The position numbers and the translations under genes are program-made. From Nannobrachium achirus (lineage: Eukaryota > Chordata > Actinopteri > Myctophiformes > Myctophidae): a stretch of DNA of 64,000 bases. The stretch covers positions 42,202,856 to 42,266,855 of the forward strand of contig OY997651.1 of assembly GCA_963921795.1 (NCBI GenBank), given 5' to 3'. The notes under the pieces are model-generated. The model was not told where the DNA came from. It searched no databases and saw nothing but the letters and a program-made list of their open reading frames with translations. Shown one piece after another: positions 29,020-39,599 of the stretch. Every line of letters begins with the position of its first letter. The first letter of the stretch is position 1.

Positions 29020-29283
29020 TTACGCAGCCGATACGGCGCGCCGCCTTCTCCTTCTCCTCACCTGCGTTTTTGGCACGGGCCTCCTGCGACGCCTGGTGGA
29101 TCTTCTGCGTCTCCTGGTGGTTGTTGCGGCTGCAGCTGCGCGTCTCCTCCTTCTCCTGGGCCTCACGGATGCAGCCGAGGTCCTCCTCTTCGCGGTTCTC
29201 CTCCTCCTTCTCCTCCTCGCTTCTGCCTTCACTGGGGGAGCGGAAGCCTCCGCGGTAGCTAAAACTGGGGCGACGTCTTCCAT
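29020..29283 (-). CDS. Protamine-like arginine-rich sperm nuclear protein (predicted)
   Basis: A single-exon ORF of 87 residues. A short acidic to neutral N-terminus (MEDVAPVLATAEASAPPV) is followed by seven arginine blocks of up to seven residues separated by A, S, T, P and V; 33 of 87 residues are arginine and there are only two or three lysines. This matches sperm nuclear basic proteins of the protamine or protamine-like type, which compact DNA in spermatid nuclei; herring-type protamines (clupeines) share the R-block layout with S, T, P and A spacers. It is longer than a classical fish protamine of about 30 residues. The opposite strand also has a long ORF, but that is a mirror of the repeat codons. 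Promoter support: TATATTA and a perfect CRE lie upstream. A truncated paralogue follows downstream. The family call rests on composition and context. Confidence 0.7.
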   Translation of the reverse strand: MEDVAPVLATAEASAPPVKAEARRRRRRRTAKRRTSAASVRPRRRRRRAAAAATTTRRRRRSTRRRRRPVPKTQVRRRRRRRAVSAA

Positions 29284-29388
29284 CTTCTCGATTGAGGAAT
29301 TTACTGTACTTTTAGTTTATGAGTTAAACAACCAATTACTTCTGTCTTGCTGAACTACAATTGTGTGCAGACTCAGTGCAGTTCCCAT

Positions 29389-29422
29389 TAATATAGTACG
29401 TTGAAGCCAGTCTGTGACGTCA
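29389..29422 (-). promoter_or_regulatory. Promoter of the protamine-like gene: CRE and TATA
   Basis: On the minus strand a perfect CRE TGACGTCA (29415-29422) is followed after 19 bp by TATATTA (29389-29395); the start codon is about 105 bp further. The spacing is identical to that of the RPB7 and reticulon copies. Confidence 0.75.
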
Positions 29423-31146
29423 CGTTTCTGCCCTGGCACTCAGGGAGTGTGCGTGCACAGTTTCGCTGCAATCGTGCCAACTGTGCCGGAGATTAGCTGT
29501 TGAGAGACGGACGGACACACACACGGATGGAGAGACAGGGTGCAAAACATAGTCTCGGCCATGCCTTTCGGCCTGGCGGAGACAATTACAAGAAAAAGTG
29601 CTCCCCGGGGAACACGTCTCCGTCAGGCCAGGAATAGGTTTTTGTGGGCCTGCAATGTTCGGAATTCAGTCATTATAGATGTGAATGGAATCACTGAGTT
29701 CATGATTTGAGGCATTTTGTTCAAAGCGAACGACACTTGCAAACTATGGACCTGGCGATTTTCATTTCCAGGAGGTCTGGGTGGGCCCATGTGCACACGC
29801 GGGAACTTATTGATTTTTTAATGTTAAAATAGCCTTACAGAAATCTCTCTCACTCTCATTTCTTGAATCTGTGTGCGTTCCAGCTCAATGTTTAGTGTGC
29901 AACCAGGCACAACAGTGCCGTGCGTCACGGCGCTATACGTCCACCATCAGCGCTGTTGTCGTCAACCGACAATAGCAGACTTAAAAAGAACCCAACAGTT
30001 GTAAAGTACTGTTATACCGCAAAAAACCTGTCTGTTTATCAGCTTATTATTAAACGCCCACCTTAGTAGGCCTACTTGTCTTGAATCACAGACTTTTTCC
30101 TCTCTACCTCTGCATCTGAGACCAGTCACGGTTGATCACTTTTAGACGCCCACATCTCCAACAGCGAATGGCAATCATTAATTTGCCAGATTGACAGTTC
30201 AACAACGAATGAGAACACACTATTCGCATCGGGGGTTGCAGATTCCGATCCCCACGATTCTCCCGGATATGGCCAGCATTTGGCCTGCAAGTTCTGGGAG
30301 ACTTGGGATGTCTGCTTTAGATGCCAATCTTAAGTCAATTAGGATGGAACATGAGAGATCGGACATATCCGTCTTGATCACATGACTATAGAGATAAGAT
30401 AATGTGTAAATATTTGTGTGATGTTTGGACAAAATCTGTAGGAGTTATATAAAGTAAATAGATACATGATTAAAAATTAAAATACAAAATGTAATAAATA
30501 TTTGAAGTCAGGATTTATAAGGCATTTTTTGAATCTGCCTCAGTCCTGCACGCTTTGTGTTACTCCTGCAAATGTTGTATAAAGCTCAACAAAATCACCA
30601 CACATTATTTTTGGGGTCATGTGATAAACAGATACAGAGCTCTGATATTCTACACCCATATAATAGGCTTTCAAAGTTTGTGGGAAGGAAGGATCTACAA
30701 GAAAATACCAGAAATCATTAACATTGTCCAACTGACCGCAAAGTTGGCGTTATTGAGGGCCTCTACACAATGCAGAAACAAATGTGTAAAGAATGTGCTG
30801 TTTGTTACCGACACCTTTTCTCTTTTTTTCCTAATCTTCACCAAATTGGGTACACATGTGACAATGAGCATCAGAGTTTCGATATTCCATATTGTTTACC
30901 TGTAATTGTCTTCCAAAATGAGTGGGAGGGAACAAGTAGGTCGGGAGTGGCTTATTGTCGGTATCAGCCGGTAACACGCGGGAGTCTGTCCCCGTTATAA
31001 TGCGCTAGACCCCTGGGAGATGGATTGCTGAGGTGGAACGCCACACCCACCATCAGCTCCCAGTATTTGCCGCACGACTTGCCGCACCTAAGCTGTGCTA
31101 CTCATACGCTGAGTTGGCGGTGCCCGGAATCAAACCCATGACCTTG
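29423..31146. other. Intergenic repeat mosaic
   Basis: 29480-29590 is an inverted copy of the 'gccgaaggcatgg' repeat of units A and B. 29560-29963 is repeated at 31352-31774. 30400-31000 is weakly repetitive with no gene. 31090-31180 has a tRNA-like SINE head (minus strand GGTTAGCACAGTCGGTAGAG and GGTTTGATTCC). Confidence 0.55.
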
Positions 31147-31978
31147 TGGTCCAAAGGCTCTACCGACTGTGCTAACCGGACACAATGAGAGAACACTTCT
31201 TTACAAAAAGAAGCATAATGACCCCAACATCCAGTTGACCCTAAATTTAGAATTGCATGTTTGTTTGTTTGCTATGTTTTTTTTGAGCTGTGTTTTTTTT
31301 GAGCGGTGCTCCTGGAAGGAGCTAAGCTCCAACATCAGACTTTATCTGGGCCTTATGCCTTTCGGCCTGGCGGAGACAATTACAAGAAAAGGTGCTCCCT
31401 GGGGAACACGTCTCTGTCAGGCCAGGAATAGGCTTTTGTTGGGCTGCAATGTTCGGATTTCAGTCATTATAGATGTGAATGGAATCACTGAGTTCATGAT
31501 TTGAGGCATTTTGTTCAAAGCGAACGACACTTGCAAACTATGGACCTGGCGATTTTCATTTCCCAGGAGGTCTGGGTGGGCCCATGTGCACGCGCAGGAA
31601 CTTATTCATTTTTTAACGTTAAAAACGGTTCTGCACTGCGACAGAAATAGCCTTACAGAAATTTCTCTCACTCTCATTTCTTGAATCTGCGTGCGTTCCA
31701 GCTCAACGTTTAGTGTGCAACCAGGCACAACAGTGCCGTGCGTCACACCACTATACGTCCACCATCAGCGCTGTTGTGGTCCAAAGGCTCTACCGACTGT
31801 GCTAACCGGACACAATGAGAGAACACTTCTTTACAAAAAGAAGCATAATGACCCCAACATCCAGTTGACCCTAAATTTAGAATTGCATGTTTGTTTGTTT
31901 GCAATGTTTTTTTGAGCTGTGTTTTTTTTTGGAGCGGTGCTCCTGGAAGGAGCTAAGCTCCAACATCAGACTTTATCG
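31147..31978. repeat. Repeat mosaic R1-R2-R1
   Basis: Block 31147-31347 is repeated nearly unchanged at 31776-31978, and the block between them (31352-31774) is a second copy of 29560-29963. R1 starts in a tRNA-like head and ends with 'gaaggagctaagctcc', a motif found again at 37465. Confidence 0.7.
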
Positions 31979-32247
31979 GTGCTCTGAATCATGGCCTACA
32001 ACTGTATTACATCTTGGCATAAAGAGCAAAGTTGGTTGTACGCCCAGGGTCACATTACTGTAAGCTTTGCAAGCCATTTAATGAAATCAACTCATAAATC
32101 TCACTGCTCACTTCACACTAGGTGTGATTTAAAGAAACATTCAGTATTGATTAACATTCAGAGATAATACTGAGACAAGATTTTTTTGCAAGCTGACTGA
32201 GTAGATGTGACATACAAATCCAGTCAACTCTAGCTCTGACAGCTCTT

Positions 32248-32431
32248 TTGTTATGTATTTTTGGGGGCTTTTTCTGCCTTTATTGATAGGTATACAGTAG
32301 GTTGACAGGAAATGGACAGAGATGGGAGGTGACACGCAACAAAGGTCATCGGGATCGGGACTCGAATCCGTGACACGCTGTCAGGCGGGATTACCAGCCT
32401 AGGTGCTTGGACCACTAGCATCCCCAGGCAC
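32248..32431 (-). mobile_element. SINE inserted at the stop codon of the lysyl-tRNA synthetase copy
   Basis: A 184-bp SINE of the same family as 12643-12836, with an exact 15-bp target duplication (32233-32247 and 32432-32446, 'gctctgacagctctt'). Its head supplies the last ten codons of the upstream ORF. Confidence 0.92.
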
Positions 32432-34147
32432 GCTCTGACAGCTCTTGCCGCAGACGTTGTCGTCAGGCTTCATGGCCGGAAAGAGCAGCACCTCCTTGAT
32501 GTTGTTAGAGTCTGTGAGGAACATGGTGAGACGATCAATGCCCATACCCCAACCAGCAGTTGGTGGCAGACCATATTCTAGTGCTGTGCAGAAGGTTTCG
32601 TCGATGAACATAGCCTCATCATCACCCTCAGCTTTGGCCTTGGCCTGCTGCTCAAAGAGCTCCCTCTGCCTGATAGGATCGTTCAACTCCGTGTAGGCAT
32701 TGCAGATCTCCTTCCTCATCACAAAGAGCTCGAAGCGCTCGGTCAGGCCTTTGTCCCCCCGGTGTCCTTTTGCGAGAGGGCTCATGATTTGAGGATGGTC
32801 ACAGATGAAGGTGGGGTTGACGCACGTGACTTCGAGGAATTCTCCCACCAACTTGTCGAGGAGGCGGGCAGTGGTTCTGGGGGGAGGACATTCCACTCTT
32901 CTTTGGGCACACAGCTCGTCAAAGAATTTGCGAGTCTTGTCACTGTCATAGGTTTCGGGAGGAGGGAACGTAACGTTCATTACCTTTGCAAGGTCACATG
33001 TCATGTTCACTCTTCTGAATGGTGGAGTGAAGTCAATCTCGTAGGCCTTTCCCTCTGGACCATCGGGATGATAAGTTACCTTGTACCCACCAGTGATGTG
33101 CTTCACCATCCCTGACAGAAGTTCCTCTGTGATTGTCATCAAGTCATAGTAATCGGCATAGGCCATGTAGAATTCACAAGTGGTGAACTCTGGATTATGA
33201 GTGAGATCAATACCCTCATTTCTGAACTGACGGCCAATCTCATACACCCTGTCTAAACCACCAACCACAAGCATCTTGTGGTAGAGCTCGGGTGCAATTC
33301 TCATGTGGAGCTTCATGTCCAGCTCGTTGTGATGAGTAACAAAAGGACGAGCCACTGCTCCGCCAGGAATCTGGTTCATCATTGGTGTCTCAACCTCCAA
33401 GAATCCCAGCTGGTCCAGGTAGCTGCGCAGGTAGGTGATGATTTTGCTACGCGTTACAAACTTCTGCCTCACATAGTCGTTGAGAATCAGATCCAGGTAG
33501 CGCTGGCGGAATCTGGTCTCCTTGTCTTTTAGCCCAGACTTGTGAAGATGTGGCAGCATATGCAAACAGGGTGAAAGTAGAGTCATCTCTGTTGGAATGA
33601 TGCTCAGCTCTCCTTTCTTTGTTTTCCCAGGATTACCACGTACGCCGATGATATCGCCTCGTCGCAGCTTGTTGTTGACGGCTTCAAATTCTTCCTCAGA
33701 CCTGTAGAACTTTGAGTTTGCCATAACCTGCAACTTGACACCTTCCCCTCGCAAGTCATAGAATAGCAATTTAGCACCAGCTACCCTCCTGGCATGGATG
33801 CGGCCCGAGACTTTAATTTCAACATCCGTTAGATGTACTCCCTGCTCCGGCTTTTCAGGCTGTAGATGGCTGTATTTCTCAATGAATTCTGTGAGTGACA
33901 TATTCACATGATATTTATGTGGGTAAGGGTCCTCGCCCTTGCTCTTCAGAGCTTGAATGGCCTGGGTACGGATCTTGAAGTATTGATTAGGCTCCAGAGT
34001 CTCCTCATCCAACTGAAGGTCATATTGAGCTGCTTTATCATGGCATTCCTTCTTCTGCTCCGCCTGCTCTGTAGCTCCTTTCTCAGCTGCCTTCTTTTCA
34101 GCTTTCAGTTTCCTTTTTAGCTCATTTTTGCTGATGTGTGCGGTCAT
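32399..34147 (-). CDS. kars1: Lysyl-tRNA synthetase, intronless copy
   Basis: A 582-residue ORF covering all of cytosolic LysRS, which charges tRNA-Lys. N-terminal lysine-rich helix ([19 protein letters not shown]), OB-fold anticodon-binding domain (about 110-190), then the class II catalytic core: motif 1 near 250-268 ([19 protein letters not shown]), motif 2 at about 308-328 ([19 protein letters not shown]) and motif 3 at about 532-540 (GWGMGIDRL). All are intact. The normal gene has over a dozen exons, so this is a retrocopy; a clean frame over 1.7 kb suggests retained function. The C-terminus is altered: a SINE landed at the stop codon, and the protein now ends with [10 protein letters not shown] from the SINE. 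Without the insertion the ORF would have stopped right after SCQS. A TATA box and CRE-like site lie about 250 bp upstream. Confidence 0.93.
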   Translation of the reverse strand: MTAHISKNELKRKLKAEKKAAEKGATEQAEQKKECHDKAAQYDLQLDEETLEPNQYFKIRTQAIQALKSKGEDPYPHKYHVNMSLTEFIEKYSHLQPEKPEQGVHLTDVEIKVSGRIHARRVAGAKLLFYDLRGEGVKLQVMANSKFYRSEEEFEAVNNKLRRGDIIGVRGNPGKTKKGELSIIPTEMTLLSPCLHMLPHLHKSGLKDKETRFRQRYLDLILNDYVRQKFVTRSKIITYLRSYLDQLGFLEVETPMMNQIPGGAVARPFVTHHNELDMKLHMRIAPELYHKMLVVGGLDRVYEIGRQFRNEGIDLTHNPEFTTCEFYMAYADYYDLMTITEELLSGMVKHITGGYKVTYHPDGPEGKAYEIDFTPPFRRVNMTCDLAKVMNVTFPPPETYDSDKTRKFFDELCAQRRVECPPPRTTARLLDKLVGEFLEVTCVNPTFICDHPQIMSPLAKGHRGDKGLTERFELFVMRKEICNAYTELNDPIRQRELFEQQAKAKAEGDDEAMFIDETFCTALEYGLPPTAGWGMGIDRLTMFLTDSNNIKEVLLFPAMKPDDNVCGKSCQSVPGDASGPST

Positions 34148-34393
34148 CCTTTTGTTGATATAAATTAGTTCTCCAGAGGGACTGGTTTCAAGGATTAGGA
34201 CCCGCCGCTGTGGTGTCCGGTAAGAACTTAACCGAGATGTCTTGAATCGTATGGAAGGCTCAGAGGTCTTGCTGGGAGAAATAGCTGAAGGTCTTGAGAT
34301 GGTTGGATGTGATGATAAGCTATGAGCTTCAGTGAACCTGGAGATAGAGTAAGAGTCGAGGAATGCTTCTGATCCTTCGATGAGAAGATGCCC

Positions 34394-34430
34394 CTATTTA
34401 TAGGTCTTTATTCGTGTACGGTATGACATA
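34394..34430 (-). promoter_or_regulatory. Probable promoter of the lysyl-tRNA synthetase copy
   Basis: Minus strand TATAAATAG (34394-34402), preceded after 20 bp by a degenerate CRE, TATGTCAT (34423-34430). A perfect CRE (TGACGTCA) followed by a related 'accgtaca' block lies further upstream at about 34912, next to a CCATATATGG at 34870. Confidence 0.55.
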
Positions 34431-34453
34431 GTTTAGTTTAGTTTGGTTACACC

Positions 34454-34660
34454 CCGCCATTCCGAAACACCGCTATTCCGAACGTTGACTTCTAACCCTA
34501 ACCCTACCCCTAACCCTAACCCTAACCCTAACCCTTACCCTAACCCTAACCCTAACCCTAACTAACCCTAACCCTACCCCTAACCCTACCCCTAACCCTA
34601 ACCCTAACCCTAAACCTAACCCTAACCCTGCTTCGGAATAGCGGTGTTTCGGAATGGCGG
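34454..34660. repeat. Foldback element with telomere-like core, copy 4
   Basis: Arms 34454-34482 and 34632-34660 are perfect 29-bp inverted repeats (CCGCCATTCCGAAACACCGC and so on). The core of about 140 bp is nearly pure CCCTAA with a few variants. It lies about 50 bp upstream of the TATA box of the lysyl-tRNA synthetase copy. Confidence 0.92.
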
Positions 34661-35013
34661 ACCGTTGCCGTTTAGTTTAGTTTATTTGATCACTCACATA
34701 CATTTTTCATCAGTCATACATCCACTTAGTCATTGTTACATGTGATCAAAAGGAATAGGCTGAAGCTGAAAGCTTGTGGATGCCTATCCTACGTATTCAT
34801 GTAGTAAAATACAGTGATTAGTTCAAATCAGCATGATGTCATCCTGATGATGACAGCAGCTAGATATCTCCATATATGGGTCGTTTTTTTATTTATGTAC
34901 GGTATGACGTCAGCGTGTTGTCATTCCTATGGAGATTACTGACTGTATGACGTGAGATCAATTGAGAGCCTTCTTTACAGTTGAGTTTGCGGCTGGAAAA
35001 TAGCTTTGAACTT
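34661..35013. other. Upstream region with several CRE-like sites
   Basis: It contains TGATGTCA (about 34845), a perfect CRE TGACGTCA (about 34912), TATGACGTGAG (about 34950) and one CCATATATGG (34870-34879). No ORF. It may be ancestral promoter sequence of the lysyl-tRNA synthetase copy, displaced by the foldback insertion. Confidence 0.4.
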
Positions 35014-36124
35014 AAAGGGATATTCCACTTTCAACAGGGAGCAGTGGGCCTCTCTCCACATACAAACCCATTGTAACTTCAAACTCTATTTAAATGATAG
35101 ATTCATTAAAAACACCCATTATTTTTTCTGTTGACTCAATTTACCTTCCTAATACGTGAGCAGGCCGTGTTTTTTCGATAACTTTTTTCATTTATTTTTA
35201 ATAATTATTTGGGAAAATGGAAAAAATGAAATATAAAAAAAAATATTATTAAAAATAAATGAAAAAATCAAACCTCGGTTCGAAGTGAAGCGGTGGACAG
35301 ATAAAACCTCTATTCTGAATGTATTTGTGGCTTACTACATTTTTTAAACCCTGAAGGCCAAATTATCATGTGAAGCTTGACCAATCCTCAAAGTATCCAT
35401 TCATCTAACCGGGAGGGACATTGACATTTTGCTTTTTGAAAAAACCTATTCATTCTGGACTGATATTTTACACGTACGGGACAGGAAAAACCTGTTCATT
35501 CTGGCCTGGAGTGACCATATATGGACATAAGGTAACATACTTTGTGTTTTTGAAAAACCCTGTTCATTCTGGACTGAGATCACCATATATGGTAATTAAA
35601 CGGACATTCTGTGGGACAGGAAAAACCTGTTCATTCTGGCCTGGAGTGACCATATATGGACATAAGGTAACATACTTTGTGTTTTTGAAAAACCCTGTTC
35701 ATTCTGGGCTGAGATCACCATATATGGTAATTAAACGGACATTCTGTTTTTGAAAAAGCCTGTTCATTCTGGACTGGATTGACCATATATGGGCGTGATA
35801 CACACAAAGCCATTCATTGGAAGCGGTTTTCACCGCTTCAAAAACGTATAAAAAAAACACAGCCTGCTCACATATTAGGAGGGTAATATGAGTCACCAGA
35901 AAAAAGAATGGGTGTTTTTAATGAATCTATCATGGTTAAAATGAAGTTTGAAGTTACAATGGTTGTGTGTGGGGAGAGGCCCTGGGCCTGGAGGGCCTGG
36001 TAACATTTACATCAAATATCTAAATATTCAATCAAGCTAATTAAAAACTGTTCAGGGTGTTCATAAAAGCCTGATTAGATGATAAAATTACCAAAAGTTT
36101 TTTTGAAAGTGAAATATCCCTTTA
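35014..36124. mobile_element. Long inverted-repeat DNA transposon split by a CArG-family insertion
   Basis: The left arm from 35014 (TTAAAGGGATATTCCACTTT) and the right arm ending at 36124 are inverted copies (shared 'gatagattcattaaaaacac' and 'gtgagcaggc'). The centre is occupied by CArG-family copy 4. No transposase is seen. Confidence 0.75.
35265..35844 (+). mobile_element. CArG-box repeat family, copy 4
   Basis: Family ends are intact. Five perfect CCATATATGG sites (35515, 35583, 35650, 35718 and 35783) are spaced 65 to 68 bp apart in a clear tandem array. Confidence 0.85.
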
Positions 36125-36552
36125 ACCAAAAAGTCCTCGGCCTTGATAACGCTAATGTGGGGTGTGACTAGAACTTAAACCAGAATATATACAGTACTTC
36201 GGAAAGGGTTCTGGGAAGCTACTGTAGCTTAAGCCGAAGGAGTAGGTCTGATGAGTCTGTATGGATATTGGAGCTGCAGTGAGCACGATCGTAGTCGTTC
36301 GTTTCAATGGTATCATGTAAAGCCTAGTTGAGATAGTTATACTTATATGGAGTTTGTGATGTCAGTCGTAGATGTGTTGGTCATCTCCGTGTATGAAGAC
36401 CCAAGTGATGATTTGGGGGTTTTACAATACAAACCCCAAAATCAATCCTCCAGTACTTATTTCCACATAACAACTCAAAGGTATATTAATGACATAGTTC
36501 AATATTGAAAATGGGTTGTTCTCCCCTTTACATTTCTAATTTCATGACATGC
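36125..36552. other. Intergenic, left of UBE2W copy
   Basis: No gene or clear repeat recognised. Confidence 0.4.
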
Positions 36553-36556
36553 CTGA

Positions 36557-36612
36557 GTGAATTGGCTTGTGTTGTATGTGATGTCAGAACAGAAGCTCAG
36601 ACAGCATATAAA
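36557..36612 (+). promoter_or_regulatory. Promoter of the UBE2W copy: CRE and TATA
   Basis: GTGAATTGGCTT (36557-36568), CRE-like TGATGTCA (36579-36586), 20 bp including CAGAAGCTCAG, then TATAAA (36607-36612). The start codon is 85 bp downstream. A second TATATAA at about 36651 is less well placed. Confidence 0.7.
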
Positions 36613-36697
36613 GTTGGGGTAAGGTGTAACAGGTGAGCATTTGACAGTGCTATATAACCAACCAGACAAGAGAGCAAGCAAGTGAGGCGTTTCCACA

Positions 36698-37153
36698 ATG
36701 GCAACGATGCAAAGAAGACTTCAAAAGGAATTGTTAACTCTGCAAAATGATCTACCCCCAGGAATGGCGCTCAATGAAAACAGTGTACAGAATAACATCA
36801 CGCAGTGGATTATAGATATGGAGGGAGCCCCTGGCACACTCTATGAAGGAGAGAAGTTCCAGCTGCTTTTCAAATTTAGCAGTCGGTATCCATTCGATTC
36901 ACCCCAGGTAATGTTCACAGGAGATAACATACCGGTCCATCACCACGTGTATAGCAACGGTCACATCTGTCTGTCTATTCTGACAGAGGACTGGTCGCCA
37001 GCTCTCTCAGTGCAATCGGTATGTCTTAGCATTATCAGCATGTTGTCCAGCTGCAAAGAGAAGAGGCCACCACCTGGTAACGACTTTTACGTAAGCACGT
37101 GTAACAAAAATCCAAACAAGGCCAGATGGTTTTATCACGACGATACATGCTGA
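36698..37153 (+). CDS. ube2w: Ubiquitin-conjugating enzyme E2 W, intronless copy
   Basis: A 151-residue ORF, the usual UBE2W length. UBE2W is the E2 that attaches ubiquitin to protein N-termini. The UBC fold is complete: QRRLQKELLTLQND at the N-terminus, the GAPGTLYEGEKFQLLFKF beta region, and the active-site cysteine at residue 91 in YSNGHICLSILTEDW, ending ARWFYHDDTC. UBE2W lacks the usual HPN tripeptide; here the family's HPH near residue 81 reads HHH, one proline changed. The parent gene is multi-exon, so this is a retrocopy, and the intact frame and active site argue that it is functional. It has its own CRE-TATA promoter. It is on the plus strand, between the lysyl-tRNA synthetase and reticulon copies. 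Confidence 0.93.
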   Translation: MATMQRRLQKELLTLQNDLPPGMALNENSVQNNITQWIIDMEGAPGTLYEGEKFQLLFKFSSRYPFDSPQVMFTGDNIPVHHHVYSNGHICLSILTEDWSPALSVQSVCLSIISMLSSCKEKRPPPGNDFYVSTCNKNPNKARWFYHDDTC

Positions 37154-37639
37154 TAATGCACAAAACCTTGTTTACGACGTGGCACCGTATGTCCCCCAAA
37201 TCTCGCATACGGAGAGGACTGATGTCACGTTAACGTAGTACTGCTGGACCACATACAAAGTTTCAAACTTTTTTTTTTGGCCGTCACACCTCACCGGACA
37301 CTAGGGACGTTTTTACCAGGAGGGTGGGGAAACATGTTAAACTCACAGGAGGCAATTCAGGGTTCCAGATTCTAAACACACTTGAAAATCACAAAAGAAT
37401 CTGCACAGACAAAAAAAGAAATTAAAACCTCAAATGCACCACAGCAAGCTTCTAGAGCGGTGTTCTTGGAAGGAGCTAAGCTCCGACATCTGGCTTCGTC
37501 CCTACGTACGCCCAGGGTCACATTGACCAAGATTTGCGGGGCGCTTAATGAAATTAACTCGCACCACTCACTTCACACTGGGTGTGATTCTTTTTATTTT
37601 TGTTAATGTTGTAGTAAATTGGTTCCCAAGAATTGTGAA
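37154..37639. other. 3' flank with repeat fragment
   Basis: 37449-37590 matches the 3' flank of the lysyl-tRNA synthetase copy and repeat R1 (31934-32120): 'ggaaggagctaagctcc', 'cgcccagggtcacatt' and 'cacttcacac...ggtgtgatt'. It is therefore a dispersed repeat. No gene. Confidence 0.55.
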
Positions 37640-38290
37640 TGATGAGTGACCCTCCGCCTAAATATAAACAGGAAGTGTGCTGGAGAACTGCCCAATTTTG
37701 GCCTCCCTACACCCAACAGCCAGCCAAAAGCCTGGGATTTCACACAAGAACAGGTTCAAAACGTGAGAGGAAAGGAAAGACGGAGATTCTCCAGGTGAAG
37801 AGAAAGACGTTGGTTGACTACAACGTCTTTTGTTGATTTTCATGTGTGGAGCCAACAGACAAGGGCACCGACATTCATAACTATGAGATGATCATTGGTG
37901 TACGAGCAAGTCTAGACTTCAGACCACTCTGATGAACGAGGAACTGACCAATGAAGGCTCTGGATGTGATCTCCATTCCCCTGTAAAGAAGAGGCGATGG
38001 TCCCCACAAGTTCAAACAAAAGATGCACCTGGCCCATATACCTGGGGAAACAGACCTCCTTTGACGACTCCTCAACCACATGGGATGGTGTAAAGGCTCA
38101 CAGTGTAGTCAGCCATCTGGTCTCTGATGGAGATGTTTCTGGAAAGAACCAGGATACAGACAGGGATTTGATTCCCATCCAGCCGTACCATTTGCTGCAT
38201 GTCATTTCCGTATTCTTCTTGTTTGACTGTCTCTGTCAACTGTCTCAATCAAATAAGACTTAAATAAAGCAGCACTGACATCCAAAAAAG
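37640..38290 (+). pseudogene. Possible processed pseudogene, parent unknown
   Basis: Sequence with mRNA-like composition and no repeat match. Broken reading frames switch along its length (for example HTRTGSKRERKGKTEILQVK early, then KRCTWPIYLGKQTSFDDSST). It ends with AATAAA (about 38265) and a short A run about 20 bp later. I do not recognise the parent. It could equally be unique sequence with chance signals. Confidence 0.3.
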
Positions 38291-38689
38291 GGAAGGAAAC
38301 TGCTCTTTTATTAGCTAATATTTGGATGATGTCATGTTGGGAACAGCCAATCAAATTCATTCACTGTACGTACATTCTCTCGATTTCTCCCCTCACCCGC
38401 AGCCCGCACGAACTTCCTTGCACTAAACTAGGAAGTAAGTGACTCTACATGAAAATGTATTTTATATATAAATCTGTGTATATAGAAATTATATTTCTGC
38501 ACAAATGTCTTTGTTACAATGTTTGTTTATGCTTATTTATTGAAATGGCGAAAACGCTAAAATTAGCACTCTCTGGGTGTCCGGAGGGGCGGGGGGACTT
38601 GGCGCTCCCCGGGCAGACAGAGTGGACCAGGGAGAAATGTGCAGCGTTTCTGAAACTATTAATTTCAAAAATACACACACACACACACA

Positions 38690-38756
<67 letters not shown>

Positions 38757-39599
38757 CCTCCTTCAAATCAAATCATAAGTCGCGTGCCGTTTCAAACTGT
38801 TTTCAGAGAGACCATGCATGTGACTTACTGTATGTATCATACATAATCATTTCAGGCCGTTTCATTGGCCCTTTAAAATAAATCATAACTGAAAATAAAA
38901 TAAAGGTCACAGCCAGTGTGAAGTGAGCGATGCTTTTTATGAATTCATTAAGCGTCCTGCGAAGCTTGGCCAATGTGGCCCTGGCCATACAAACAGACAC
39001 CAAATGACCAATGACATTCCGGACAGACACAGGGTCAAACAGACAAAGCCAGATGTAGGAGCCAATCGGGCTCAGCCCTATTGGCACGACGGTTTGTATG
39101 TTGGTCTGGCGAGTGGGAGTCTCGGGTTCAATCCCGCTTCCACCCATCACTACATTTGTATAGGAAAAGGCACAGTTTCATGACAGTGCAGTTCACTGGT
39201 ACAAGGTCAACTAAAAGCCTTTTAGTTGACCCGAGGATACACTCGGGAAAGCACATTGCTTATTTAAATTGCAAAACTCATACAGACAGAACATGCAGAA
39301 AAAAGACCCCAACCCCCATATTTTCAGATGGGGGTTGGGGGTCCTTAATTGACTTGTGATTTCGGAACCTATGGCTATATGCAGGATTCGCTATTAAAGC
39401 ATGCAGGAGTGGTTGACAAACCTAGAGTAGGCCTACATTGGTAAATAGGTAGACTATAGACTATGCAACCAAGCCAGCACAGCAGAGCAGTTGATAGGCC
39501 TACTAACCTATAACTTCCAGGTTATATAAACTCGGTATCCCATAATTATTATTACCCTAGCCTATATAATAACAGATACTAATGTCAAGCATCATACAT
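38291..39599. other. Intergenic with microsatellite and SINE
   Basis: 38673-38753 is a palindromic (AC)n(GT)n microsatellite. 39070-39150 is a tRNA-derived SINE on the plus strand (B-box GGTTCAATCC at 39125-39134). 39206-39232 is a perfect short palindrome (GGTCAACTAAAAG and inverse). No gene. Confidence 0.55.

Noticed and set aside
28961-29353. 130-codon plus-strand leucine-rich ORF
   Set aside because: It is the mirror of the arginine codons (AGG/AGA) of the minus-strand protamine-like gene. The minus ORF has a CRE and TATA box at the right place; the plus ORF has neither.
31100-31180. Functional tRNA gene
   Set aside because: A- and B-box-like sequence is present, but the cloverleaf does not close properly and the block is repeated at 31776; it is a SINE head.
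34486-34630. Chromosome end or true telomere
   Set aside because: The CCCTAA tract is short, degenerate and enclosed by perfect inverted arms, with genes on both sides.
39070-39150. Functional tRNA gene
   Set aside because: B-box present, but the acceptor stem does not pair and the context is that of a SINE.
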